From positions 1 through 64,000 of the forward strand of contig CAMAYJ010000005.1 in the NCBI GenBank assembly GCA_945862505.1: 64,000 nt of DNA, read 5' to 3'. Origin of the DNA: Bifidobacterium breve (GTDB lineage: Bacteria > Actinomycetota > Acidimicrobiia > Acidimicrobiales > Acidimicrobilacustridaceae). Below, one piece after another: positions 27,056 to 35,489 of the stretch (its first letter is position 1; each line of letters starts with the position of its first letter). The translations under genes were made by a program, and so were the position numbers. Below the pieces are notes generated by a model. That model was not told the origin of the DNA and did not search any database. It saw only the letters and a program-made list of their open reading frames with translations.

Positions 27056-29365
27056 ATGAGCGTGATGGGTACCCGTGTCCAGCGTCGTGAGGATCCGTTG
27101 TTCCTTACTGGCGGAGCTCGCTACACCGCTGATCTGAACGAGCCGCTGCTCGAGGGGGCGCTACATGCCCACTTCGTCCGCTCAACGATCGCTCACGCTC
27201 GTATCACCGAACTCGATGTTTCTGAAGCTCGTCAGGCTCCCGGGATCGTGGCCGTGTTCACGGCTGCCGATATTGCTGCAGCCGGAGATCTCGGACCAGC
27301 GCCGGCAGCCCTGCCTGGAATGGTGCCCGATATTCTCGCTCGCCCCTGGTTAGCCACCGGAGTTGTCCGCTTTGTTGGCGAAGCCATCGCCGTGATAGTC
27401 GCTGAAACCGCAGTTGCTGCCGAAGATGCCGCCGAACTCGTCATTGTCGATTTCGATCCACTCGACGTTGCTGTCGATCCAGTTTTTGCGGCGACCGATC
27501 AAGTGATCCTTCACCCCGAACACGGATCCAACATCGCATTAGAAGTTCCCTTTGGCTACACAGAAGAATTGTTTGATGGTTGTGAGGTTGTCGTCACGCG
27601 CGATCTCGTGAATCAACGTGTCGCAGTCGCGCCGCTCGAACCTCGCGGCCTCGCTGTGGTCTGGCACGAAGGCCGCGTCATTGTTTGGTCGTCAACGCAG
27701 GCTCCCCATTCGGTCAAGGGCAAGATCGCAGGAGTTTACGAACTGGAACCGGAACAGGTACATGTCATCGCTCCTGCCGTCGGTGGTGGGTTCGGCGCCA
27801 AGATCAATCTTCAGACCGATGAGATGTTGCTGCCATGGGTGGCGCGCACGGTCAACCGTCCCGTTCGCTGGGCTGAGTCACGCAGCGAGTCCATGGTCTC
27901 AATGCCGCACGGGCGTGGACAGGTACACAAGATCGAAATTGGCGGCTCCCGAGATGGGACCGTCGAGGCCTACCGGCTCACTGTGCTTCAAGATGTTGGC
28001 GCATACCCGGGTATGGGAACATTTCTTCCGTTTATGACGCGCACGATGGCGCCGGGCACGTACACAATCCCGAAAATCGAATGCAACGTGAAATCGGTGA
28101 TGACGAATACGACTCCGATCGAGGCCTATCGCGGAGCTGGACGTCCCGAAGCAACCGCAGCCATTGAGCGGGCCTTCGATCTGTTCGCTGCGGAAATCGG
28201 AATGGACCCGGTTGAGCTTCGTCGCCGCAACCTGATTGCCGCCGACCAATTCCCATACACAACGCCGACCGGCGCGGTTTATGACTGCGGCGACTATGCC
28301 GCTGCGCTCGACGTTGCGTTGGCCGAGGCTGACTATGAAGGATTACGCGCTGAACAGGCAGCGCGACGCGCTGCTGGCGATCCGATCCAACTCGGGATTG
28401 GCGTCGCCGTATACGTCGAAATCACTGCTGGTCCTGCAGGCAATCAAGGCGAATTCGCCAAGGTGGTCCTAAACAAGAAGGGTGGGCTCACTGTTTACAC
28501 AGGGTCGTCGTCACACGGGCAGGGCCACAACACTGCATGGGCGATGCTGGCTAGTGATCTCACCGGAATCGCAATGGAAAACATTGATGTCGTCGCTGGC
28601 GATACCGATCGTGTCGCTCAAGGCGGCGGAACGATGGGCTCGCGTTCACTGCAGCTTGGTGGTTCAGCAGTTTGGACAGCGACCGGACAAGTTGTCGACA
28701 AGGCACGAGCTGTTGCTGCCGAACTTCTCGAGGCGAATGTCGACGACATTGAACTCGATGTCGATCGCGGTGTTTTCCATGTTGCGGGGACGCCGTCTCT
28801 TTCCAAGACGTGGTCCGAAGTCGGTACTGCCGGAGACATTGTCGGACCGATCGGTGCCGGAGCGACGGGGCTTCCTATCGAGGCGGCTCTGACCTTCACC
28901 GCCGAGAATGCGACATTCCCATTCGGTGCGCATATCGCCGTGGTCGAGGTCGATACCGAAACCGGCAAAACCACGCTTCGTCGTATCGTCACGTGTGACG
29001 ATGCCGGCCGCATCCTCAACCCCTTGATCGTCGAAGGGCAGCGACACGGCGGAATTGCCCAAGGTGTTGGTCAAGCGCTTTTCGAGCACATGATCTACGA
29101 CGAGGACGGCAATCCTCAGACCTCGAACCTTGCCGACTACGCCTTCGGTTCGGCCGCAGAGTTCCCGAGTTTCGATCTCGTGCCGCTGGAAACTCCATCG
29201 CCTGTCAATCCCCTCGGAGCGAAGGGCATCGGCGAATCCGGAGCAATTGGTGGCACCCCTGCAGTGCAAAGCGCTGTCATCGATGCACTTTCACCCTTTG
29301 GAATTACTCATCTCGATATGCCCTACACCGCAGAGCGCGTGTGGCGGGCAGTCACTGGCCTTTGA
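27056..29365 (+). CDS. Molybdenum hydroxylase large subunit (CoxL form II/xanthine dehydrogenase family)
   Basis: A 769-residue molybdopterin-binding subunit of the xanthine oxidase/aerobic CO dehydrogenase family. It has GGGFGAKINLQTDE, the AYRGAGR loop at residues 357-363 and the catalytic GESG with Glu 727. The form I CO-dehydrogenase loop AYRCSFR is absent, so a Cu-S-Mo site and CO oxidation cannot be inferred; the loop is that of form II enzymes of unknown substrate. The ATG at 27056 follows GAGGGGGAG by about 9 nt; a GTG three codons earlier is less well placed. The FAD and iron-sulphur partners lie 4 kb downstream on the other strand. Confidence 0.85.
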   Translation: MSVMGTRVQRREDPLFLTGGARYTADLNEPLLEGALHAHFVRSTIAHARITELDVSEARQAPGIVAVFTAADIAAAGDLGPAPAALPGMVPDILARPWLATGVVRFVGEAIAVIVAETAVAAEDAAELVIVDFDPLDVAVDPVFAATDQVILHPEHGSNIALEVPFGYTEELFDGCEVVVTRDLVNQRVAVAPLEPRGLAVVWHEGRVIVWSSTQAPHSVKGKIAGVYELEPEQVHVIAPAVGGGFGAKINLQTDEMLLPWVARTVNRPVRWAESRSESMVSMPHGRGQVHKIEIGGSRDGTVEAYRLTVLQDVGAYPGMGTFLPFMTRTMAPGTYTIPKIECNVKSVMTNTTPIEAYRGAGRPEATAAIERAFDLFAAEIGMDPVELRRRNLIAADQFPYTTPTGAVYDCGDYAAALDVALAEADYEGLRAEQAARRAAGDPIQLGIGVAVYVEITAGPAGNQGEFAKVVLNKKGGLTVYTGSSSHGQGHNTAWAMLASDLTGIAMENIDVVAGDTDRVAQGGGTMGSRSLQLGGSAVWTATGQVVDKARAVAAELLEANVDDIELDVDRGVFHVAGTPSLSKTWSEVGTAGDIVGPIGAGATGLPIEAALTFTAENATFPFGAHIAVVEVDTETGKTTLRRIVTCDDAGRILNPLIVEGQRHGGIAQGVGQALFEHMIYDEDGNPQTSNLADYAFGSAAEFPSFDLVPLETPSPVNPLGAKGIGESGAIGGTPAVQSAVIDALSPFGITHLDMPYTAERVWRAVTGL

Positions 29366-29381
29366 GTCAGACGATGACACG

Positions 29382-29528
29382 ATGACTCAGCCGATCAATC
29401 CGAAACCGCGCCAGGTTCCTGCAACCAAGCAGCGATGGCAGAGTTCTGCGAAGTGGACGCTGGTCGCCTCAGCCGGGGTGACAATCGGAATGTTCTTGGT
29501 GTTTTATGTCTTCTTCTTGAGGGCCTGA
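29382..29528 (+). CDS. 48-residue single-span membrane protein
   Basis: A short frame beginning MTQPINPKPRQ, with a basic, Pro-rich N-terminus and one hydrophobic helix (about residues 25-46, TLVASAGVTIGMFLVFYVFF). It lies 16 nt after the large-subunit gene and 7 nt before pirin, all on the same strand, which supports its being a real gene of the operon. I recognise no family. A membrane anchor or small assembly factor for the molybdenum enzyme is possible, but that is a guess from position only. Confidence 0.55.
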   Translation: MTQPINPKPRQVPATKQRWQSSAKWTLVASAGVTIGMFLVFYVFFLRA

Positions 29529-29535
29529 CCGATCG

Positions 29536-30240
29536 ATGACGATTGAGATTCGCAAAGCGGCCGATCGAGGCGAGACACAAATCGGCTGGCTCGATTCTCG
29601 TCACTGTTTCAGTTTCGGTTCCTATGTCGACCAGACAAACACCGGTCATGGGCTACTGGGTGTAAGTAACGATGATCGTGTCGCGCCTGCTACTGGGTTT
29701 GGCACTCACGGGCATAGCGATATGGAAATCATCACCTGGGTTTTGTCAGGTGAAGTTGAACATTCGGACACTCTTGGAAATCACGGAATCATTAGTCCCG
29801 GTCTTGCCCAACGCATGACCGCCGGTCGTGGGATTCGTCATTCCGAGCAGAATCCCAGCCCTGATGTCGAAGCCCATTTTGTGCAGATGTGGGTTCCACC
29901 CGACATCGTTGGTCTCGAACCTGGCTACGAGCAGCAGGATGTCACCGAGTTGCTAAACGCCGGTGGCCTTGTTGCGATCGCCGGCGGTACCGGAAGCGGA
30001 GCGGTGATTCATATCAATCAGCGCGACGCCGTGATGTCGGTCGGCCGGTTGAAGCCTGGCGAAACCGTTTCTCTTCCCGTCGCTGTGCATGTGCATGTCT
30101 TTGTGGCACTCGGTGCAGGTGAACTCAATGGCCACAACGCCCTCGAGCAGGGTGATGCGGTACGACTCACCGACGAAGCAGCACAGGCGATCACGGCCGG
30201 TCCCGAGGGCGCAGAACTCATTGTGTGGGCCACGGCCTAA
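29536..30240 (+). CDS. Pirin-family bicupin protein
   Basis: A 234-residue YhaK/pirin-type bicupin. The metal-binding cupin region has GFGTHGHSDMEIITWVLSGEVEHSD with two His and a Glu, followed by GLAQRMTAGRGIRHSEQNPS with another His. Bacterial pirins are Fe-containing proteins with quercetinase or regulatory functions; which applies here is unknown. It lies within the molybdenum-hydroxylase operon, between the large subunit and MoxR genes, which is not a usual component. Confidence 0.85.
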   Translation: MTIEIRKAADRGETQIGWLDSRHCFSFGSYVDQTNTGHGLLGVSNDDRVAPATGFGTHGHSDMEIITWVLSGEVEHSDTLGNHGIISPGLAQRMTAGRGIRHSEQNPSPDVEAHFVQMWVPPDIVGLEPGYEQQDVTELLNAGGLVAIAGGTGSGAVIHINQRDAVMSVGRLKPGETVSLPVAVHVHVFVALGAGELNGHNALEQGDAVRLTDEAAQAITAGPEGAELIVWATA

Positions 30241-30271
30241 GCCGGCTTCGATCAGCGGAGCCACCCGCCGG

Positions 30272-30277
30272 TAGCCT
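30272..30277 (+). promoter_or_regulatory. -10 box (TAGCCT) for leaderless MoxR gene
   Basis: TAGCCT ends 7 nt before the GTG at 30285. The same hexamer serves metG. It would give the MoxR-VWA-XdhC genes a promoter separate from the large-subunit gene. A weak TTCGAT lies at 30247. Confidence 0.5.
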
Positions 30278-30284
30278 CTCCACC

Positions 30285-31196
30285 GTGAGTTCCTCCCTCC
30301 CCACTTCCGTGTCGGAAGTCGTTGCCGGATTAGCCGAAAACGGTTACATGGCGGACGAAGGATTGGCGACTGCCATCTTTCTTGCGCTCTCGATGAAGCG
30401 ACCGCTGTTGTTGGAAGGCGAACCTGGAGTAGGCAAGACCGAAGTAGCGAAGACGCTTAGCGCCCTTACTGGTGGAGAGTTGATCCGGCTGCAGTGTTAT
30501 GAAGGTCTTGACGCCGCCCAGGCACTCTACGAATGGGATTACCCGCGACAGCTACTTCACCTTCGTGCCGCAGAAGCCGTTGGTACGATTGGTTCCGACT
30601 TTGCTGCCGTTGAAAGCGAGCTCTACAGCGAGCGCTTTCTCATCCGCCGACCGCTTCTCGACGCGATATCTGATCGGCATGAGGTTGCTCCGGTTCTTCT
30701 GATCGATGAACTCGATCGTGCCGATGATGAGTTTGAAGCGTTCCTTCTCGAAGTGCTGGCAGAGAACGCAGTAACCATTCCTGAACTCGGCACCTTTCGG
30801 GCCAAGGTTGCTCCGATTGTGATCATCACATCGAATCGAACCCGTGATGTCCACGATGCCTTGAAGCGACGCTGTCTCTATCATTGGGTGGAACATCCCG
30901 ACAGCGAGCGCGAGATCGCGATTGTTTGTTCGCGAGTGCCGGGAGCGAGTCAAGTTCTTGCTCGTCAGGTGGCGCTTCTTGTCGCCGAGTTGCGAACGAT
31001 TGGCTTGTTTAAGCCGCCAGGCGTGGCTGAAACCATTGATTGGGTGATGGCCCTTACCGCTCTCGGACATACCGAAATTGATGTCGCGTCTGTAGATGCA
31101 TCGCTTGGGGCAGTCGTGAAATATCGCGAAGATGCCGATCGAGTTCGAGCGCACGGAATTAGCGCGCTTGTTGATGCGGCTCAGCGAGAGGGCTGA
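30285..31196 (+). CDS. MoxR-type AAA+ ATPase (CoxD-like)
   Basis: A 303-residue AAA+ ATPase of the MoxR group: Walker A GEPGVGKTE at residues 45-53, Walker B VLLIDELDRAD near 133, sensor 1 VIITSNRTRDVHDALKRRC. In CO-dehydrogenase clusters CoxD with the VWA protein CoxE matures the metal centre of the large subunit. The GTG start at 30285 follows a -10 box and removes an N-terminal extension that would overlap pirin. The VWA gene follows 10 nt after its stop. Confidence 0.85.
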   Translation: MSSSLPTSVSEVVAGLAENGYMADEGLATAIFLALSMKRPLLLEGEPGVGKTEVAKTLSALTGGELIRLQCYEGLDAAQALYEWDYPRQLLHLRAAEAVGTIGSDFAAVESELYSERFLIRRPLLDAISDRHEVAPVLLIDELDRADDEFEAFLLEVLAENAVTIPELGTFRAKVAPIVIITSNRTRDVHDALKRRCLYHWVEHPDSEREIAIVCSRVPGASQVLARQVALLVAELRTIGLFKPPGVAETIDWVMALTALGHTEIDVASVDASLGAVVKYREDADRVRAHGISALVDAAQREG

Positions 31197-31206
31197 ACGC
31201 AGTTTC

Positions 31207-32364
31207 ATGAATGACGAAGGCGTCATTGACCTCGTTGCGCTTCTGCGCACGGCAGGTCTCGCTGTCCCTGTGGGAAGTGTGATTTCTTTTATCGAAGCGG
31301 TCGAGCTTGTCGACAACGATTTGAGGTCGATGTACTGGGCGGGTCGAGCAACGCTGGCTCATTCACCTGTAGAGATCGAGTTGTACGACCTTGTTTTCCG
31401 TCATTGGATTCTGGGGACAGAGATTGCACTTTCACAGTCATCGATCACGAAAAGCGATCAATTCATCATCGCTGACGATGATGAACTCGATTCGGCGCAA
31501 AATGATTCTGCAGATGTGGAAACCGACGACATTGCAGTGTTGCGATTTAGTCGAACCGAGACTCTTCATTCCGCGGACTTCGCGTCGCTGAACGACGAGG
31601 AGCGTGCTGAAGCCGACCGGTTGATTGCAACGATGCGCATTTCAGCAGCTACGCGCGCCTCCCGTCGGCGGCGCCCGTCGCGTCGTTCCGATGGAACGCT
31701 CGACCTCCGCCGCACGATTCGCGAGTCACTGCGAACCGGGGGAGAACCTCTTCAACTCCGAACTTGGCAGCGCACACGGGTGCCGCGTCGGGTTGTGATC
31801 ATCGCTGATATCAGCGGATCAATGGCAAGTTACAGCCGTTCGTTGCTTCGCTACGCCCACGCGGCAGTCTCTGCCGGTGCCAAGGTTGAAGCGTTTGCCC
31901 TGGGCACCCGTCTCACTCGACTCACGCGTGAACTCTCCACGCGAGATCCAGACAAGGCCATTGAACGAGCAGCGGGCTCGGTGGAAGATTGGTCGGGCGG
32001 CACTCGTCTTGGAGAAGGCATTGGTCGTTTCAATGACGATTGGGGCACGAAGGGGATGGCTCGCGGTGCAATCGTCGTCATTCTTTCCGACGGCTGGGAC
32101 CGAGGAGACCCTGAACTCTTGGCCTCGGAAATGGAGCGCCTGTCGCGTGTCGCCCACAAAATCGTGTGGGTGAATCCGCTGAAAGCGACTGATGGGTATG
32201 CCCCACTCGCTCGCGGAATGGCTGCGGCACTGCCGTTTATCGACGAGTTCATCGAGGGCCATTCGCTCGACGCCCTTGACCGACTCTCGGCGGTCGTCTC
32301 TGGAGGCGGATCTCGCACCGTACGATCAATGGCGGTCCTGCAACGCTCGGAGGTGAACCGTTGA
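31207..32364 (+). CDS. VWA-domain protein (CoxE-like)
   Basis: A 385-residue protein with a C-terminal von Willebrand A domain whose MIDAS motif DISGSMASYS is intact, followed by SGGTRLGEG and VVILSDGWDRGD. The N-terminal half is the CoxE helical region (VIDLVALLRTAGLAVPVGSV), and a basic Arg-rich linker connects the two. Together with the upstream MoxR ATPase it forms a chaperone pair for molybdenum-enzyme maturation. The ATG at 31207 is preferred; an earlier one at 31132 overlaps the MoxR gene by 65 nt. The next gene's TTG overlaps its stop. Confidence 0.85.
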   Translation: MNDEGVIDLVALLRTAGLAVPVGSVISFIEAVELVDNDLRSMYWAGRATLAHSPVEIELYDLVFRHWILGTEIALSQSSITKSDQFIIADDDELDSAQNDSADVETDDIAVLRFSRTETLHSADFASLNDEERAEADRLIATMRISAATRASRRRRPSRRSDGTLDLRRTIRESLRTGGEPLQLRTWQRTRVPRRVVIIADISGSMASYSRSLLRYAHAAVSAGAKVEAFALGTRLTRLTRELSTRDPDKAIERAAGSVEDWSGGTRLGEGIGRFNDDWGTKGMARGAIVVILSDGWDRGDPELLASEMERLSRVAHKIVWVNPLKATDGYAPLARGMAAALPFIDEFIEGHSLDALDRLSAVVSGGGSRTVRSMAVLQRSEVNR

Positions 32365-32675
32365 AAGAGATCATGGATGACATTGATCGCTGGCGTCGTT
32401 CCGGTCACAAGGTTGCGCTTGCGCGCGTTGTCGATATCGAAGGTTCCGGTCCTCGCTTGCCAGGGGCTTCGATGGCCGTTGCTGAGACCGGTGAGGTCGC
32501 TGGTTCGGTCTCTGGCGGATGCGTTGAAGGCGCTGTGGTCTCAGAAGCGCTCGACATCCTCTCGACGGGCGAGCGTCGGCTTGTCACCTTTGGCTACAGC
32601 GACGACGAGGCTTTTGCTGTTGGTCTCACCTGTGGCGGAACCATTCACCTGTTCATTGAACCGCTGGACTGGTGA
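32361..32675 (+). CDS. XdhC/CoxI N-terminal-domain protein
   Basis: A 104-residue protein consisting only of the XdhC_CoxI domain: RVVDIEGSGPRLPGASM, VSGGCVEGAV with the cofactor-related Cys, and GLTCGGTIHLFIE. XdhC proteins bind molybdenum cofactor, support its sulphuration and insert it into the apoenzyme. The Rossmann half is absent, but the next gene supplies one. The TTG start is supported by GGAGG 7 nt upstream and overlap with the VWA stop; an ATG at 32373 is an alternative. Confidence 0.85.
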   Translation: MKEIMDDIDRWRRSGHKVALARVVDIEGSGPRLPGASMAVAETGEVAGSVSGGCVEGAVVSEALDILSTGERRLVTFGYSDDEAFAVGLTCGGTIHLFIEPLDW

Positions 32676-33469
32676 AAGCCATGCCGGACTCGATCTACGA
32701 ACTTTGGCGCGAAGCAGTCAATGATCACCGACCAGTTGCGTTGGCCACGATTATTGAGGGCGAAAATCTCGGCGCCAAACTGATCGTTGGCGACGGAATC
32801 GATTCGCAAGGAACACTCGGCGACCTCGATCTCGATCGCGTTGTTCTGCGCGACACAATCGGAGAACTTGCTGGTGGACGTTCGGGTATTCGCCATTACG
32901 GTCCGCATGGTGAAGCCCGTGAGGATGCGGTATCGATCTTCATCGAATCCTTTGCTCCGCCCCCGCATATGTTGATTTTTGGGGCTGTCGATTTCACCGG
33001 TGCACTGGTGAAAGTCGCGAAGGTCGTGGGGTATCGGGTCACGGTTTGCGATGCACGCGAGGTTTTTGCGACGAAACGACGGTTCCCGAATGCTGACGAA
33101 GTCGTCGTCGACTGGCCGCATCGTCATCTCGAAAAAGTCGGTGACCGACTCGGACAGCGCGATGCGGTATGCGTGCTCACCCACGACCACAAGTTTGATG
33201 TGCCGGCAATTCAAGCGGCCTTAGCAACCGATGTCGGTTACCTCGGCGCTATGGGAAGTCGCCGTACATGCGAGGAACGCCTTGAGCGCCTTGCCCAGGC
33301 CGGCGCCGACATGGAACAGGTTTCCGCTCGGCTTCATGCGCCCATTGGCCTCGATCTCGGCGGGCGAACTCCAGAAGAAACGGCGATCGCAATTTGCGCT
33401 GAAGTGATTGCGGCTCGTACCGGACGCGTGAGTTCTTCACTCAGCGATACGACTGGCTCAATTCACTAA
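32672..33469 (+). CDS. XdhC/CoxF-type protein with Rossmann domain
   Basis: A 265-residue XdhC-family protein. A divergent N-terminal XdhC-like domain (residues 1 to about 95) lacks the GGC motif of the preceding gene; the C-terminal Rossmann domain has MLIFGAVDFTGALVKVAKVVGYRVTVCDAR, VCVLTHDHKFDVPAI, VGYLGAMGSRRTCEERLE and IGLDLGGRTPEETAIAI. The GTG start overlaps the previous stop (GTGA). The two proteins may work together as a split XdhC. The gene ends facing the FAD-subunit gene. Confidence 0.85.
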   Translation: MKAMPDSIYELWREAVNDHRPVALATIIEGENLGAKLIVGDGIDSQGTLGDLDLDRVVLRDTIGELAGGRSGIRHYGPHGEAREDAVSIFIESFAPPPHMLIFGAVDFTGALVKVAKVVGYRVTVCDAREVFATKRRFPNADEVVVDWPHRHLEKVGDRLGQRDAVCVLTHDHKFDVPAIQAALATDVGYLGAMGSRRTCEERLERLAQAGADMEQVSARLHAPIGLDLGGRTPEETAIAICAEVIAARTGRVSSSLSDTTGSIH

Positions 33470-33470
33470 C

Positions 33471-33483
33471 CACGGTCACCGTG
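33471..33483. terminator. Short hairpin between convergent genes
   Basis: CACGG and CCGTG flank a TCA loop right after the XdhC stop codon at 33469, in the 29-nt gap between convergent genes. The stem is only five pairs, so function is uncertain. Confidence 0.3.
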
Positions 33484-33498
33484 AGGCGGTCGATGGAG

Positions 33499-34326
33499 TT
33501 AGGAAAGACCAGATTCTTCGAGCGAACGGCGCACTAAGACGCGTGCGAGATGTTCGCGATACTCCGATGACGCATTGATGTCGCTTTGTGCTTCTGTGCC
33601 TTCATTGGCGAGGGCTGCAGCATCGGCGGCATTGGCGCCGGAGTTCACTGCGTTCATTACGGCCGAGGCCAGGAGGGGAGTCGATCCCATATTCACGAGT
33701 CCAACGCCGGTGGAGCCATTGGCACGAACAGTGGCAACGCCAACGATGGCCCAGTCCTGAGCGCGGCGATTGAACTTTTGGAATGACCAGCCTTGGGTGT
33801 CGAGCTTCGGGATGCGGATCTCGGTGAGAAGTTCATCGGGAGCAAGGGCGGATTCAAGGAAACCGGTGTAGAACTCGGACGCCGCTATTTCTCGGGTGCC
33901 ATTGGGGCCAGTCGCCACGATTGTGGCCCCCATGGCGAGCGCAACAGCGGGAAGATCCGAAGCGGGATCGGCGTGAGCCAACGAGCCGCCGATGGTTCCG
34001 CGATGGCGGACCTGAGGATCGCCGACATGACCTGCAGCGTGCGCAAGAAGCGGAGCCGCCGATGCCAGAAGCGAACTGGTTTCGAGGTCGCGATGGCGGG
34101 TGAGTGCACCGATGGCGATGTAGTCGCCAGCATCGTTGATGTAACGAAGGTCATCGAGGCGGCCGACATCGACCAGGACCGAAGGCGCTGCAAGACGAAG
34201 CTTCATGAGCGGAAGCAATGAATGACCGCCAGCGAGCAATTTGGCTTCATCGCCGTATTTGGTGAGAGCGCTCAGAGCAGCATCGACGGAATCGGCACGC
34301 ACGTATTCAAAGGCTGCAGGGATCAC
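33499..34326 (-). CDS. Molybdenum hydroxylase FAD-binding subunit (CoxM-like)
   Basis: A 275-residue FAD subunit of the xanthine dehydrogenase/CO dehydrogenase family. The two flavin-binding motifs are [15 protein letters not shown] near residues 30-44 and [18 protein letters not shown] near 107-125, with a CODH_C-like C-terminal domain. It takes electrons from the 2Fe-2S subunit. The ATG overlaps the stop of the iron-sulphur gene (ATGA), so the two are co-translated. They run opposite to the large-subunit gene, which is unusual. Confidence 0.9.
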   Translation of the reverse strand: MIPAAFEYVRADSVDAALSALTKYGDEAKLLAGGHSLLPLMKLRLAAPSVLVDVGRLDDLRYINDAGDYIAIGALTRHRDLETSSLLASAAPLLAHAAGHVGDPQVRHRGTIGGSLAHADPASDLPAVALAMGATIVATGPNGTREIAASEFYTGFLESALAPDELLTEIRIPKLDTQGWSFQKFNRRAQDWAIVGVATVRANGSTGVGLVNMGSTPLLASAVMNAVNSGANAADAAALANEGTEAQSDINASSEYREHLARVLVRRSLEESGLS

Positions 34327-34796
34327 TTTGATGCCCCATTCGATTCAGCGGCGCACGCAAGTACCGACTTCACGATGTTGTGGTAACCGGTGCAGCGACA
34401 GAGATTTCCTTCGAGGCCGATGCGTACGTCGGTCTCGGAAGGGTTCGGGTTTTCGTCAAGAAGAGAGATCGCAGCCATCACCATGCCGGGAGTGCAGTAA
34501 CCGCATTGCAGGCCATGGTTCTCCTGGAAACAGCGCTGCATTGGATGGAGGATGTCGCCATTGGCGAGACCTTCGATGGTGGTGAGTTCGAGACCATCGG
34601 CTTGAGCGGCGAGCATGGTGCACGACTTGGCCGATTGGCCTTCGACGTGAATAGTGCACGCGCCACATGAGGACGTGTCGCATCCGATGTTGGTGCCCGT
34701 GAGGTTGAGTTCATCTCGAAGGAAATGCACAAGAAGTGTGCGTGGTTCGACGTCGCCACTGCGTTCGACGCCATTGACCGTCACCGTGATCTTCAT
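34323..34796 (-). CDS. Molybdenum hydroxylase 2Fe-2S subunit (CoxS-like)
   Basis: A 157-residue small subunit with two iron-sulphur domains. The plant-ferredoxin-type N-terminal cluster uses the Cys of [14 protein letters not shown] and a later KSC; the helical domain has [10 protein letters not shown] and [10 protein letters not shown]. It relays electrons from the molybdenum site to FAD. The ATG at 34796 has GGGGGAAC directly upstream. A strong hairpin sits in its leader. Confidence 0.92.
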   Translation of the reverse strand: MKITVTVNGVERSGDVEPRTLLVHFLRDELNLTGTNIGCDTSSCGACTIHVEGQSAKSCTMLAAQADGLELTTIEGLANGDILHPMQRCFQENHGLQCGYCTPGMVMAAISLLDENPNPSETDVRIGLEGNLCRCTGYHNIVKSVLACAAESNGASK

Positions 34797-34815
34797 GTTC
34801 CCCCTCGGTGCGAAC

Positions 34816-34836
34816 TCGCCGAATCTGCTTCGGCGA
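34816..34836. promoter_or_regulatory. Perfect 8-bp stem-loop in the leader of the FeS-FAD operon
   Basis: TCGCCGAA (34816-34823) is complementary to TTCGGCGA (34829-34836) with loop TCTGC. On the minus strand it lies 20 nt before the ATG and just upstream of the ribosome binding site; a TAGTGT -10-like box lies further upstream near 34847-34852. The element is within the divergent region facing the MocA-type gene. It could be an RNA structure or a protein-binding palindrome. Confidence 0.4.
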
Positions 34837-34901
34837 ACGGATTAAACACTAGCCGAGGTCAGCGGAAGGCCCTGCTTGGAGAACGTCTGCTCGGTGGATG
34901 A

Positions 34902-35489
34902 TTGACTGTGGAGGTGAACCTCCCTCAGCCACAGATTGCTGTGGTCCTCGCTGCAGGATCCTCGACACGGTTCGTTGATGGGCCAAAGCAATTGGCGCAA
35001 TTGAATGGACAGCCCCTCGTAGCGATCGCGGTACAGGCTGCCCTCGATGCCGGGTGTTTCGCCTCGGTCGTTGTCGTGGCTGGTGCAGTGCCGTTGGAGG
35101 GGATCGTTCCTGAGGGAGTGGTGATTATCGACAACCCGCTCTGGGCCTCTGGGCAGGCCAGTTCATTGTTGGCGGGAATCGCTGCAGCACGAGACGCTGG
35201 GGCCCAAGCAGTGGTGGTTGGTCTGGCCGATCAGCCGTTTGTGGCGGCCGAGGCATGGCAGCTGGTTTCACGTATGGAAACCGAGTTACCCATCGTGGTG
35301 GCGACGTATGAAGGTCAGCGCGGAAATCCAGTCCGTCTTGGGGTGGAGGTCTGGGACGACCTTCCGAACGAAGGCGATGAGGGTGCGCGAGTGCTGTTGC
35401 GAGGGAGGCCCGAGCTCGTCGCCGCGGTAGCGTGCCCGGGCGACGCGTCGGACGTCGACACCGTGGAGGATCTCGAGCAATGGAACTGA
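34902..35489 (+). CDS. MocA/MobA-like molybdenum cofactor nucleotidyltransferase
   Basis: A 195-residue nucleotidyltransferase with VVLAAGSSTRFVDGPKQLAQL (nucleotide loop and Lys), GLADQPFVAAEAW with the metal-binding Asp, and GQRGNPVRLG. These are features of MocA, which converts molybdopterin to the CTP-derived dinucleotide (MCD) used by enzymes of the xanthine oxidase family. That fits the neighbours well. The start is uncertain: TTG 34902, GTG 34908 or GTG 34914. It overlaps the CoxG-like gene by 10 nt. Confidence 0.8.
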   Translation: MTVEVNLPQPQIAVVLAAGSSTRFVDGPKQLAQLNGQPLVAIAVQAALDAGCFASVVVVAGAVPLEGIVPEGVVIIDNPLWASGQASSLLAGIAAARDAGAQAVVVGLADQPFVAAEAWQLVSRMETELPIVVATYEGQRGNPVRLGVEVWDDLPNEGDEGARVLLRGRPELVAAVACPGDASDVDTVEDLEQWN

